NCBI GenBank assembly: GCA_934047225.1
Contig: OW203986.1
Coordinates: 20,711,221 to 20,775,220, forward strand
DNA length: 64,000 nucleotides
Origin: Ypsolopha sequella
Taxonomy: Eukaryota > Arthropoda > Insecta > Lepidoptera > Ypsolophidae
Direction: 5' to 3'
The position numbers and the translations under genes are program-made. The notes beneath the pieces are model-generated. The model searched no databases. It saw only the letters and a list, made by a program, of their open reading frames with translations, and had not been told where the DNA came from. Position 1 is the stretch's first letter; every line of letters begins with the position of its first letter. Shown here one piece after another: positions 22,163-33,844 of the stretch.

Positions 22163-22599
22163 TCATGGAATTAGCGTACATACTAATTCCATGGTGTAAT
22201 TATTCTAAGGTTGCCGATGTAATGTGGAAGGCAGTTAAAGTTATTTTCACGACAGAAGTCACCTGTCAAAGTAATTATTGTCAATGAATAAATACGAAAA
22301 TGCGTAATCCGAAAGACTTTTTCCGTGAAAATAAATCTAAGAATCGATAAAATACAAAGTTCGCAATCGAAATTTGCCGTGTGGCAGGTGTTTTAACACA
22401 GAGAAGCGAACAAGTATAGTGGTTTTTTTAGCGTCTAATTTTCCAGCTATGCTTTATAACACTTGAAACAATAAACATAATTTAATCAATACATATAATA
22501 AAAGAGTAGAACCCGGTGTGTCTGTATATTGAAGAAAAGTAATAAAGTAAAATAGAAAGGGGGTGACTAAAGAAGAGAAATAGAACACTAATCAGCGAT

Positions 22600-22860
22600 T
22601 TCTAGAATTCTTTCTTGTCTCTCTATCTGTTTGTTTGTTCGCGCACATATCCGAAACCAGTGAACGGATTTGGATGCAGTTTTTTATTATCATCGTAGTG
22701 ACCCTGTTCAATATAAAGGCTATAAGGGGTGTTAATGAAATAACGCCCAAATTGAAAACGGTGCAGAGATGAATAATCGCGGGGAAAAGGCTATATCATA
22801 TATATTTGTTTCCTGTAGGCCACGCGGGCAAAGCTGCGGGCAGAAGTTTGTTAAGTACAA
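22600..22860 (+). repeat. Short dispersed repeat, same family as 17560
   Basis: The copy preserves TTTTTTATTATCATCGTAGT, GACCCTGTTCAA and GGTGTTAATGAAATAACGCC. It ends near GGGCAAAGCTGCGGGCAG. It is longer and better preserved than the copy at 17560. Non-coding. Confidence 0.6.
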
Positions 22861-22989
22861 AGGTAGCAAGCCTTTTAAATTCTCCATAAGCCAAAATATT
22901 ATTTTTCTTGAATGTTTTGAGCCCTATGGGTTATTAGGAATATAATTGTTGAGGTTACTTTTGATCTGATCGCTTAGGAGATTTTGTAA

Positions 22990-23280
22990 CTTCGGAAAAA
23001 TTTTGTTATATATACTCGTACATGTACAAATATTTTATAAAAATTTAAATGCAAATTTAATTTTTACATTAATATTATGAAAAAGGGAGAGAGATTATGT
23101 AACTATTTTATTATTTTAATTTCATGTAAGTATTTAAATATATAATATAGTGCACTGACTTTTGTTTTTAACGTTGATTGATATCTCTCATAGAGATAAG
23201 CTCGCCGCTGTACACTAATTATATTTTTATTTGTTAAATTATATATTTTGGTGTACAATAAAAAATAAAATTAAGAAAAA
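22990..23280 (+). mobile_element. LINE 3' untranslated region
   Basis: It ends with TCTCATAGAGATAAGCTCGC, CGCTGTACAC and GTGTACAATAAAAAATAAAA, the same 3' signature seen at 14860, 29430, 54440 and 60140. No coding part is attached. Confidence 0.6.
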
Positions 23281-23929
23281 TTACAAAACTTGCAGTTTTG
23301 GCCTCAATACGATACTAATAAAATAACAGAATAACCCATTTCATTTCTAATTTTGCAAAAATTGACAATGTACAGTGACACAACCATTTACTACTTTAAA
23401 TTCAAATTCTAATTCAAATAATTTATTTTGTAAAGTAGGTGTACATAATACATTTTCTACGAGTCAATAAGTGTAAATTTGTTCGAAATTAATCGAAGTC
23501 TTCGTAAATTTGTAGAAATCAACTTCCGTACGTTCCAATTCTCTTGAGTCAACAATGTTCACCATTTTGACTTGGATATATTATAATAATACCTATTTAC
23601 CTATAATTTGTAACTCAAAATGTAATATTTATCACGACAAGCGTATAATGTTTACCTAAAGAAATTAAATATCCTTGAACACTTCGTTGGACTTCTGAAG
23701 ATGTTTGTTCGCAATAATTTGTAGAGTAGAAATAAGAGTATTTACTGATATAAACATTTAAGCTCTGTGTCAACATATTTTAATGGAAATTTATGTGTGT
23801 AATATAATATTTTACAGTTATTCTCTTTCACGAAGTCAGTTTGGCTATGGTTGTAGTATATAGAGGGTGGATTTTTTTCAGTTTCTGCGGATTTTCAATA
23901 ACGCGTGGTGCGGGTTTGGTATTCTAGGG

Positions 23930-24230
23930 CAGGGGTCTCCAAACTTTTTTGCCTGAGGGCCACACTGAATTTATTTATTTATTTATTTATTTATTAGAAA
24001 AGGCACATCAACAATGTAAACACATAACATTTATAATACACATGAAAAATTCTTAAACTAATGTTTACATCTATAACAGATATGCACAGCATTCATAATT
24101 AACGTGATACATAAATTAAATTAAACACAAAACTAAGTGGAGAACAAAAACTAACATGCAATTAATACCTAATTTATACATAAAAAAAAAAAACACTGAA
24201 TTCTCCACTAAGTCCCGAGGGCCAAGACTA
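23930..24230. mobile_element. hAT-like fragment interrupted by a retroposon with 10-bp TSD
   Basis: CAGGGGTCTCCAAACTTTTT followed by TGAGGGCCACA resembles the terminus of hAT-type non-autonomous elements. It is broken at ACACTGAATT, which is duplicated on both sides of a 221-base insert (left copy 23962-23971, right copy 24193-24202). The insert has an ATTT-repeat at its left and an A12 run at its right. It resembles a LINE or SINE 3' end in one orientation. After the second duplication the hAT-like sequence resumes (CTCCACTAAGTCCCGAGGGC). Confidence 0.6.
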
Positions 24231-24975
24231 GGGTTGCAAAGTAACGTAATTTTACCAAAAACGTTCGTAAAATATGGGAATTTTACGGTCATATTTATAG
24301 ATTACCGTAAAATTACCGTCGAGCTATGATATTTTAAATTTTGATTTCTTTTAAATCCTTTACCTAAAGTTTGTTTCTAATTGATCTTTTCTATCTATTA
24401 ATATAAAGAATACTCAAGGCCATGGATTTCGATATATAAATGATATAGACAGCTTTTTTTAAACATCTAATGAAATTTGTGAAATAAATTTTTGGTGGCT
24501 CTTCTAGAAATCCTTACATGTCCACAGAACATATTAGTAAAGCATGTCCTACTTATGAAAGTGGTGTGTCTGTCTGTACCTGTCCGGTTTTTATTACTTT
24601 TACTGTATTTATATGATATATAATTCAGGTTTTCATTTAATTATTTAGGTACTGGCAATATATTTTGTTCAGCACACTTCTTAACCAGGTTTAATAAAGT
24701 ATCCAACAAACTGGATTGAAATGTTATTTTCATCTGGTACAGACTTTAATATAATAGTGCAAAACTTCGGTCTTACTTTCAGATAACTTCTAAGTTACTT
24801 AGCAGTTATTTACACGTGGCTTTTTTGGTCTTGGTTAGAGCAATAAAACTCTTAAATGTTATAATGCGACTGAAAATACTTTATTCATGGCTACTTCGCA
24901 TGCTTTATAAAGATTTCTATATTTCGTTTTTTGGTCTGAAATAAAGATGTTGTGTTGTATTTATTTAGCTCATAC

Positions 24976-25472
24976 TTTTTAGGGTTCCGTAGTACCTAAA
25001 AGGTACAAAAGGAACCTTATGGTGAGACTCCGTTGTCCGTCCGTCCGTATGTCACAGCCTCATAACTTTAGCACCGTTAAAGATAAATACTTGAAATTTG
25101 GCACAAAAATAGCATTAATTTGCCCACGTATTAGTGTGTAAAAATTTCAAATTGTTCAAAATATTTCCAAAACAAAAGTGAGAAAAATTAAAAATATTAG
25201 CCTAAAAATACAATATGGGCATCAAAATGAAGGTATTAAAAAGTTGATTCTAAAAATTTATACTTTTACTATACTTACTGGCACTGGTTTCGAGAAATCT
25301 TTAAAAAACCACAAAAATATGTATGTATGTATGTATGTATTTTTATAATATATATATTATAAAAATAAAGCGGTCAAGATATTCACGAAAAAAAAAGACA
25401 AAATAAAATTTATCATCCACAATACGGAACCCTAGGTACGCGAGTCTGACTCGCACTTGGCCGGTTTTTTTT
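24976..25472 (-). repeat. CCGGCCAAGTG/GGAACCCTAA repeat, reversed copy
   Basis: It begins TTTTTAGGGTTCCGTAGTAC, runs through CCGTTGTCCGTCCGTCC and ends GACTCGCACTTGGCCGG. It is thus a complete minus-strand copy of the family at 8961 and 36418. A GTAT microsatellite sits inside it at about 25321-25340. Confidence 0.7.
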
Positions 25473-25797
25473 ATATCTCCATTTTGGGTTGAAAGCACAA
25501 ACCGTTTATGTAGATTTTCGTTATAAATTACTATAAGACTGTCAATACCGTTTAAAAAAGAGAGCGTGAAATTGACCCAGACATTTTGTAAATCAGCGGT
25601 TACGTGTTGTTTTTCAAGCATCGCAACGCTTGTAATGAACGAAGTTTGTTTGGGAGATCCATTGATCTTATTACTTAATCCCATCCATCTTCCGAACTCT
25701 CAGAGGAGAACCCGGGCTATTGATCAAAAGATATAAATAAACAGCGTGAGGTTAATAAATAACAAATAACACTCAATAATCTGGAGCGTGTTTATGT

Positions 25798-25876
25798 GCG
25801 GACGCTAGCATGACAGACTACCTATTAGCAGTTCTTATTGCGGTGTCATAGCGGTTATAATCGTTTACAAATAGGC
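25798..25876 (+). repeat. Dispersed repeat shared with 7912-7989
   Basis: TTCTTATTGCGGTGTCATAG and ATCGTTTACAAATAGGCA match the other copy closely while flanks diverge. The repeat class is unknown. Confidence 0.6.
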
Positions 25877-26754
25877 AGCTCGAACTGCAGGTGACTGTAT
25901 ACGTTTAGGTGGACTCGCACAATATTTGTTCAAGGAAAATTGTTGTACAGATTAAAAGGGCCAACAAAAGATTCACGACCCTTTTTAATCCTATCAGGAC
26001 GAATATGTTTCATTCACATGAGTATTGGGAAGAGTGTAGTCTCATATAATGCTTTTTTACGTTTCTTTTTATGGTTCCGTACCTCAAAATGAAAAAAAAA
26101 AACGGAGCCCTTATCAAATCACTAAAAACGGATCACTTTGTTGATTTTTTTAAATTTTTTTCGGAGAATATCCGTCATTTTAGGTCATAGTTTTTATTAT
26201 TTTGGTATATAAATAAACCATTATATTTTCATGGTTTTTTAGAAAATTGTCCGATATAACGTCACTTGAGAATTTTAGACATTATACTGATTGTGATGTG
26301 TGATTGTTTATAAAAAAAAATATCTGTCTCTGTCTGTCTACTCATCTGTGATCCAGGTGTCAAATCAATCGGAAGCAAATTATTATAAATTTATCTTGAT
26401 AAACAGCTATTTCTCATGTGACGCCACACAAAGTCAAATGGAAGCTTTTTCGTAAAAATATTCATTATCATGAGGTTTTTTAGACCACAAGTTCTAAAAT
26501 ACGGCTTATTTAACCTAAATCTCAAAATAGTTTTCGAATTAACACACCCTAATATAATTTAATCTAAGTGAATTACCCCAAGATAGAGAATGAAAAAGCC
26601 AGAACGCTTAAATTAAGTTATGTCCTGTCAAATAAGTTAAAACGTGTTAGACCGAATCGACATAATTATCTTTTATCTTACTAAGATATTCAAACAGGTT
26701 TCTGCCTACCCTCTTTAGGACACATTTGTGTGATTTCACTTAATATGTGTAAAC

Positions 26755-26955
26755 TAGCTTTTTGTCGCTGTTTCGCTCGCGTGAAAGTGTCTTTCAATCT
26801 TTGAATAGTACTGACAGTTTGCGGCTTGATGGTTATTTTATCAACACCCCTTTTACCCTGGGTCACTACGATGATTGATAAAGAAAACCACATCCAAATA
26901 CGAGTGGTTCTGGAGTTAAAACGGAACCTACAGCCAGACAAACAGGCAGACAAAA
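26755..26955 (-). repeat. Short dispersed repeat, reversed copy of the 17560 family
   Basis: On the minus strand it reads TGTCTG ... GGATGTGGTTTTCTTTATCA, ATCGTAGTGACCCAGGGTAA and GTTGATAAAATAACCATCAA. It ends in the CGCGAGCGAAACAGCG region. The orientation is opposite to the copies at 17560 and 22600. Confidence 0.55.
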
Positions 26956-26999
26956 ATTCTAAAAATTGTAGTGTGGTCTCAGTACAATACTAATAAACC

Positions 27000-27740
27000 A
27001 TTTCATGCACAGACACAACTTTATTACGGAGGTAGCTGAAAACCAGCGCCAACCAAAGCATGTTTTGGATGGCACATAGCTGAGCTACATCCTTTTGTCG
27101 TATTGTTATTTTTATCTATAGATTACTCCCTACTTAAGTTAACCTTTTTCTACTGTTTTTAATAATTTATAATAAATTTAATAAATTTATTTTCTTTCTT
27201 TCTTTTTTTCTTATTACTACTTCATTATTAGTGTAGATTATAGGCTATTTATTACTCATAGATTCTGGTTCCCCATTGGATTCACGCATTCTTTTTATTT
27301 TAACATTTGTCTAAAATATTCCTTTTTCACAGACCACGTTCATTGTGGTTCTTAACCTAATCTGTAAGCAGCATCCCTTTGAGCACAAATTCGATTTGTC
27401 TGTCTTGAAGAATTTTCATTAGTTTGGTTCTTCTTCTGACATAAAAGCGAAATTTCGATCTTTCTAGAAAAATAATTTAATTTTTGTTCAAGCCTACGGT
27501 TCCCGCATTTTTAACATATCTTAAACGTTTTTTTCATAAAGCTTTAAGTTTTCTTTAAAAATCCATACCCCTATTATAAATGCGAAATGTGTTTGTTGGT
27601 TTGTCCTTCTTTCACGCAGCAACGGAGCTTTTTTTGCATAGAGATAGTTTATGGGCCGGAAAGTGAAATAGGCTACTTTTTATCCCGGGAAAATGCAAAC
27701 GAAATCTGCGCGAGCGAAGCCGCGGGTAAAAGATAAAATA
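27000..27740 (+). repeat. LINE 3'-UTR-like tract and a second short repeat
   Basis: About 27030-27215 contains GCTGAAAACCAGCGCCAACC, GAGCTACATCCTTTT and a TTTC-rich tail. This pattern is known from lepidopteran non-LTR 3' ends. About 27560-27735 is a relative of the 17560/60243 repeats, starting CCCCTATTATAAATGCGAAA and ending CGAGCGAAGCCGCGGG. Neither codes for protein. Confidence 0.45.
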
Positions 27741-27749
27741 ATATAAATG

Positions 27750-29250
27750 ATATCATGCATGTAAGCGAATTTAATAAATTATATAATAAAAATATAACGA
27801 AACAATAAATCGGCCAAAAAAAAAAAACAATCATAAACACAAATATTAGCTATTAATAAATAACTATATGCATACATCCTCTGACGATAATCAAACGTAC
27901 CCATCCAATCACGCCATGAAATCCGGTTGTTAATATGGCATCAAATTGTAACACCAAATCTGAGTTGTAATCATGTAATATAATTCATAACGCAACTTAA
28001 AATAGGCAATTACGAATTGTATGGTTACAATGCGTGAAACAATATTATTTAAAGCAATATTTATTCAAAACATTATCTCGCTATGTTGTGTGCTATCTGC
28101 CAACTCGACGCTCAGGGCGGGCGGGCGGATGATAGCGGATGAGGGTTCGTCCTCGTAGAGCCGTGTAGGCGGGCGTTGGAGCGTTTCAGGGAAATACAAG
28201 AATACAACTTACTGACTAAGCTACTGTTTGTCTGTATATATTGTAGCATTCGCTACAGGTATTCAACCCTTTTCATATATTTTTAGTCTTTCGTTATCGG
28301 TGATTGCTTTACTGAATTTTCAAATTCGAAAATTTGAAATATCTTGTCACATATTTTTGTTATTTTTCTCATAGAAAAGAGTATCGTGGTACAAGAAAAA
28401 GGAAATTTGCCACAGTAAATTCAAAATATCAAATATACACCATATTATACACGAAACAGAGCACATTTGCACTAAAGATAGTGAAAGCCAGTTTTTTTTC
28501 TGCATTTCCTGCGACCCTTCAGGTTTTTCTAAGGGTTCTTCCCAGTTCTTCCCAATTCTTCTTCAATTTCTCCCACCATCTTGTACGGTTGTACCTATTG
28601 AGGCCGGATGCACGGACCACGTACCCTGATAGGGTAAGCTTCTTGTGTTGGAACAGAGGTCGGTGCCAGACAATCTTGGCTTGATCGACTACTCCCAGGA
28701 AGACTGCAAACACCTAAGTCACGAAGACACCCTTACCAGGTTTTTGTATCTGTAGCCTAGCATCCAGTAGTCTGGATATCCAGCATCAATTCTTTTCTTC
28801 CTTAGTGTAAAGCTAGATAACGATTGCTCTTAACACCTTAAAGTTACGTTTTCTCCCGATTAGAAGTTATTAAAATTTCCGCGAAATAATAGTTTCTGGG
28901 ATCCTATAAACTAGTTTCAATATCCAAATTTAAATCCATAATATTGTGAACAAATGCGTCGTTTTAGCTGAAGGAAAACAAAATCCTAAAATAAGATGAA
29001 CTAGGCATAATTTACGTGTTGATTTTATAAGTTCCTACGTACCCAATTCTCAGCAGATATTATTGTGTTTTATACCATATTTTTATTTCAGTTTTGTTAT
29101 TTTTAAGTTCATTCAAAGACAAATTATACAGTTTCTTTATCCTGATTTACCTCTTTTTTTGGCTGTCACCAGGCTTGCCTGGTGGCAGTCCAAATTTATG
29201 CCGAACCGACCAAATTACGTTCGTGATTATGAAGTAGCTAAAACTATATT
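27750..29250. other. No recognised gene; one GC-rich patch
   Basis: About 28108-28185 is conspicuously GC-rich against its AT-rich surroundings (GGGCGGGCGGGCGG and GCGGGCGTTGGAGCG). It could be a repeat piece or a regulatory patch; no splice-bounded frame was found in it. A 116-codon open frame at 28334-28684 and its minus-strand shadow have no family motif I recognise. Confidence 0.35.
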
Positions 29251-29254
29251 TTAA

Positions 29255-29530
29255 AAAGTAATGCTACAATATGTTATCTGTGTATTTATGTATGTATTTG
29301 TATGTAGTATATTTTTATGTTTATGTGATAGGTTTAAAATAACTTTTACATATTGTTATGCACTGATTAAGTCAAATTTTCGACATAAAATGTTTTTATG
29401 TTTTCCCAAGGTTGACTGGAAAATTTCTTTTAGGAATAAGTCCGCCCTTGCCTTCTATCTGTTCTATGTGTGTATCTTGTCTTCTTATTTGTGTGCAATA
29501 AAGTGTTTATTCATTCATTCATTCACCTAA
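29255..29530 (+). mobile_element. LINE 3' end with ATTC tail
   Basis: This is the plus-strand counterpart of 289-545. It runs through GGAATAAGTCCGCCCTTGC and GTGTGCAATAAAGTG to TTCATTCATTCATTC. The tail gives the orientation. There is no reverse-transcriptase frame. Confidence 0.65.
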
Positions 29531-29599
29531 AGAAATTATAAGATAAAGGATGTCGTTGAAAAATATCCAAACAATAAAAACGAATGTGACTCGATTACA

Positions 29600-29745
29600 A
29601 TTAAATTACCATAGCTCAATAATTCTGTTGGTGGGCAAAGGATGAGGCTGGCGAGAGACCTAAGAAAATGGCGAGGAAAAAAGAGGCCTTTGCCCAATAG
29701 TGGGTGGATGTGGGCTGAATAATGATGATGATGTTTGATCAATTG
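29600..29745 (+). pseudogene. RTE-like LINE C-terminal remnant
   Basis: The plus-strand sequence GGCGAGAGACCTAAGAAAATG, GCCTTTGCCCAATAGTGGGT and the terminal ATGATGATG read as the end of an RTE-type endonuclease/RT polyprotein (AFAQQW-like motif) with its ATG-repeat tail. Only the last few dozen codons remain and they contain stops. Confidence 0.5.
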
Positions 29746-31155
29746 TCACTTTATGATCTCTTTTTAATATATTTTTAATAATTTTAATCTCCTCACTAAC
29801 GCTTTCTACAAGATTTTTCTTGAACAGCTAGATTCATATATTTTCTTGTGAGACCTCATTCTTTAATTGAGCATCAATCGAATAGCAAAGCCACCGGATT
29901 AAAATAAGAGCGTTACTACAAAGAGAAGAATAACCCAAGATTTATGAATGTGCCCTGATCTCAGAACATTTTAAATGTTCTGTGGCCCTGATAGACGCGT
30001 ACGCATCAAACATAGACCCAGTTAAACCCATGAACAAAACCCTCCAAAATTAGAGGTAAATTAAGGATATGAAGTTTAGTTATTTGGGCTTCCATAGTGA
30101 TAAAACTAAGCAAAAACTTGAAGTATGTATGTTTCGTAAGTTATTTTGACGAAAACGGATTCATATGTTGCATCTGTTGTGTTCTCATTTTTACTATTAC
30201 AACAAATAGTGGGCAAAATCTTAACTCGAATCAATTTTACGCAAAGACAACAAAGATAATGGTTCGGTCAGAAACCGCGCCGGCTTAATGAAATACCTTT
30301 TTAAAAACAAGCTTTTATTTAAGCCATGAATAAATACTTTTAGATCGCTGAAACTGGTTTAATATTTTATGTTGAATTATTTGTTTTCAAATCTTCTCAC
30401 GTCCGCCATATTGGATTTATAATGACGTCACTTAGCTTATCGTGCATTGTCACCACAAACAAATGTGTGTGCAAAATTTTAGCTCATTCAACTAGAGTCA
30501 AAAATAGATGCAAAATTTGAAATTTTGAAATTTGACCCACGGTGGAAAGCTTGTAAAAAAGGAACAATAGTAATACAATAGAAGATGGGTCATACATCCC
30601 ATCCGTCCAGTAACGATTAAAAAGAATGTTGTCAATAAAAACTAAAATTTATTATAAAAAGGTTTTTCGTTTCAGTAGTTATCATTTTGATCCCGGGATC
30701 TGCCGGCACCCATGACAATATTTCTGACTCCCTATCACGTCGGGACGTAAAAAATACTATCACAGGATGTACGAATGTTAACTATTTCCGCGGCAAGACC
30801 TCTGACACCGCTCCGGAGATATAATGTAGGTCACATACTGCCGTGTGTTTACAAATTACCTATCTACGCGTTTGGCGTCAAATAAATTAGTGTCCCAGTC
30901 AGAATTAGAGATCAGGGAAAAGCTAGTAAGTACTTACTTAACCAGTACAAATTGACTGCCATTTGGTACAACATTGCTCATATTAATTTCCCCAGGGACT
31001 GTATATCCCCATGTTATCATTACATATGACAAAATTTAGGTGACGTCTAGAATTAGAGCTAGATACATGACAATAAATGAGTATGAGTATCGTTTCGTAG
31101 CAGTTTCATGTGACCTGGTCGCTGAAAGACCAAATGCGAAGGTTTAAAAATCTAT

Positions 31156-31913
31156 ATCCTCGCAGCCGGATTTAAAGAAACCCGCCTTTTCTAATAAAGG
31201 CGATATGTAAAAGTTTTAGCGTCCCTATTACTCCATATACAAAAAACCCACAGTGTGAGAGGGACGGATTCGAGGAAAAGTAGTAAAAAGTCGGTTTTTC
31301 ATTAATATAAAATGTACTAAAGTTGCTATCAAAATTTCGTTTAACCAGGTCCTAGATAATGTTAAAACCTATCTAACTAAATATAATTGTAGTCCATATG
31401 TCATTCCAAATTGGCAAACCAGGAGAATCGGTGACGAAAAAGACCTCATTTCAATAAATATTTGTATCGATCCGAATTTCTTCAATGGCGTTTCTGTTTA
31501 ATCGATCGCTAGAAAAAGATTCCAAAAATAATGTACTATTATATCAAAATAATACATTACTTATTGAAGTAGATATGCAAGTTAAAAAAGTGTCTATTTT
31601 TTTTTCGTAGCGCCTTAAATACAAAATTCAGTCAATAGTTATTCAACAAAACATTATTAACTACGAATTGTGTATGCTGCCAATAAACTGTGTAAGTTTA
31701 CATTGGTTCGTGTAAACTAGAATTTCAAAAATTTTAAATAAAAAAACATTAAATTCTAGTTTACAGAAACCAATGGAAACTTTGCGATGGCAGCATACAC
31801 AATACCTAGGTGTATAAGGTTTTATTAAATAACTGTTGAAATATTGAGTGAATTTTGAATTTAAGTGTTCTGTTTCGATTAATAAGAAAAGGTGGGTTTT
31901 TCACAATCCGGCT
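31156..31913. mobile_element. Outer inverted repeat enclosing a TTAA MITE and a hairpin
   Basis: CGCAGCCGGATTTAAAG with ACCCGCCTTTTCT on the left mirrors AGAAAAGGTGGGT with CACAATCCGGCTGCG on the right. Between them lie the TTAA MITE (31199-31614) and a foldback stretch (about 31619-31862). The core of that stretch, 31667-31803, has perfect ends ATTGTGTATGCTGCCA / TGGCAGCATACACAAT. The arrangement looks like successive insertions into one older foldback element. Confidence 0.6.
31199..31614 (+). mobile_element. TTAA-flanked MITE family GGCGATA, copy 1
   Basis: The 416-base unit starts GGCGATATGTAAAAG and ends TTTCGTAGCGCC. TTAA follows it on the right and TAAA (one change) precedes it on the left. 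Diagnostic internal blocks are GTTTTAGCGTCCCTATTACT, GAGAGGGACGGATTCGAGG and GACCTCATTTCAATAAATAT. Four more copies lie at 34392, 48532, 50004 and 55323. It has no open frame for a transposase. TTAA duplication suggests mobilisation by a piggyBac- or Kolobok-type enzyme. Confidence 0.85.
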
Positions 31914-31920
31914 GCGAAAC

Positions 31921-32128
31921 TCACTATAATCTATTTGCGATTTCATGATTCCTGTGATGTTTCATTGCGTACCTATTGTTTATTACTATTAGAGGCAAAT
32001 TTTAATAAGCCACAAATCCATAATTTGGGGAATGACTTTTAATGACATGCAATAGAGACTATTAAATGGCCCAAAAGTCGCGGCGGAATGAAACGTCACA
32101 GGAATCATGATATCGCAATTATAGTATA
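31921..32128. mobile_element. Foldback MITE with about 47-bp arms
   Basis: The left arm CACTATAATCTATTTGCG with CATGATTCCTGTGATGTTTC pairs with the right arm GAAACGTCACAGGAATCATG and CGCAATTATAGTATAATG. It directly follows the outer repeat ending at 31913. Non-coding. Confidence 0.75.
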
Positions 32129-32399
32129 ATGAATGAAGCTGTGCACAAGATCGAAATTGCACAAAGAGCCATAGAACGCTCTATGCTCGTAATTTTGCTT
32201 TCAGACTACGTATTTATTATTGAAATAGCGAATGTGGTGTGGGACCCCTAAAACAGAAGAGACCTTAAAAGCCTTAAAGACAGATAACGATCTGTTGTCA
32301 GACTACCGGGTAGATTGTCATATAATATATAAAAGATAACGGATAAGATTGACTCAATCCTGCAAAGAGTGCATAAAAAAGAAAGAGGCCTATACCCAA

Positions 32400-32790
32400 C
32401 ATTGGCCTTTAAACGGGTCCATTGCTGGACATAGGCCTCCCCAATATTACGCCAATCTTGGCGATCCTCAGTCATCCTCATCCAGCCGCCACTAGCAAAA
32501 CGTTCTTCATATCGTCAGTCCAGCGGGCACGAGGGCGGCCTACGCTGCGCTTTGCCGTACGTGGTCTCCATTCCAATGCTTTACGGCCCCAACGGTTATC
32601 ACGTCGGCGACAAATATGGCCACAGTCCACTGCCACTTCGACTTACTGATTCGGCAGGCTATGTCGGTCACCTTCGATCTCTGACGGATATCTTCGTTTC
32701 GGATACGGATACGTTTCGTTAAACGGGTACTGAGATAAAATAACAGAGCGGATTTCAATAAAGATTTTATTGTTTTGCAGCTAAGCATTT
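32400..32790 (-). pseudogene. RTE-type LINE reverse-transcriptase C-terminal remnant
   Basis: Two overlapping minus-strand frames give the typical end of an RTE-like polyprotein. RNEDIRQRSKVTDIACRISK and KWQWTVAIFVAD come in one frame, and MRMTEDRQDWRNIGEAYVQQ with WTRLKAN in the other. A frameshift near 32480-32540 therefore separates the parts. This region lies downstream of the polymerase motifs in the family, so neither endonuclease nor catalytic palm remains. It adjoins a minisatellite on its 5' side. Confidence 0.75.
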
Positions 32791-32902
32791 CAGGAGAAAC
32801 AAATGTTATCTGTAAGACATTAGGACAGGAGCTCAGTAGATGCTTGGGTTACTAAATATCTGTCCATTCCAGAATCATGCTATTATAGTTTATCACATTT
32901 CT

Positions 32903-33382
32903 AGTTTTCCAAACCATCTCAAAATAAAAGTCCGCGCCAACTGAGTCGAGAAAATTTGGCTTTGGATAAAAGTGCATTGAAAGGGAACATCCCTTTCTAG
33001 TTATCCAAACCATCTCAAAATAAAAGTCCGCGCCAACTGAGTCGAGAAAATTTGGCTTTGGATAAAAGTGCATTGAAAGGGAACATCCCTTTCTAGTTAT
33101 CCAAACCATCTCAAAATAAAAGCCCGGGTCAACTGAGTCGAGAAAATTTGGCTTTGGATAAAAGTGCATTGAATGGGAACATCCCTTTCTAGTTATCCAA
33201 ACCATCTCAAAATAAAAGTCCGCGCCAACTGAGTCGAGAAAATTTGGCTTTGGATAAAAGTGCATTGAAAGGGAACATCCCTTTCTAGTTATCCAAACCA
33301 TCTCAAAATAAAAGCCCGGGTCAACTGAGTCGAGAAAATTTGGCTTTGGATAAAAGTGCATTGAAAGGGAACATCCCTTTTA
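32903..33382. repeat. Minisatellite: five 96-bp units
   Basis: Exact period 96, with unit starts at 32903, 32999, 33095, 33191 and 33287. Two unit types differ at GTCCGCGCC versus GCCCGGGTC, in the order A, A, B, A, B along the plus strand. Because 96 is divisible by three, a minus-strand frame (33361 down to 32852, 169 codons) stays open through all five units. It repeats a 32-residue block including FYPKPNFLDSV and MVWITRKGCS. No start context, splice site or known domain supports real translation. Near-identity of units implies recent amplification. Confidence 0.9.
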
Positions 33383-33844
33383 CTTTAATAATACACAACA
33401 TAATTATGCCTTCCTTTATTAAATTTCCTTTCAGAGTCTCATCACTATATCTGCTTACGAGGACTAATTAACTATACAAATAGTAATTAGTTACCCGGCT
33501 ATACGTTACGTCTTAATCCTTTCTATTTCCAGGAATTAACCTGATGTAGCAATTAATACTTTTACGAGAAGTTCTTTTTTCTTTGTATAAAAGATGATTT
33601 TGTTTTATTTTCTAACATGAATATTTTTATTGTACGTACAGACGCCTGCTGTTCAAACTCCCTATTTTTAAACGATTTTAAGGGCCATCACGCCGTCATA
33701 AAATGTCAATATCGTGCTGGCATCCGCACATCACAGAAATAATACAAGATTATTAGACATATCTACATACATAGTGGAAAATAAAAAGAAAGTACATTAG
33801 TACAGCTCAAAATATGCCTTCGAACATACGACATACATTAAACA

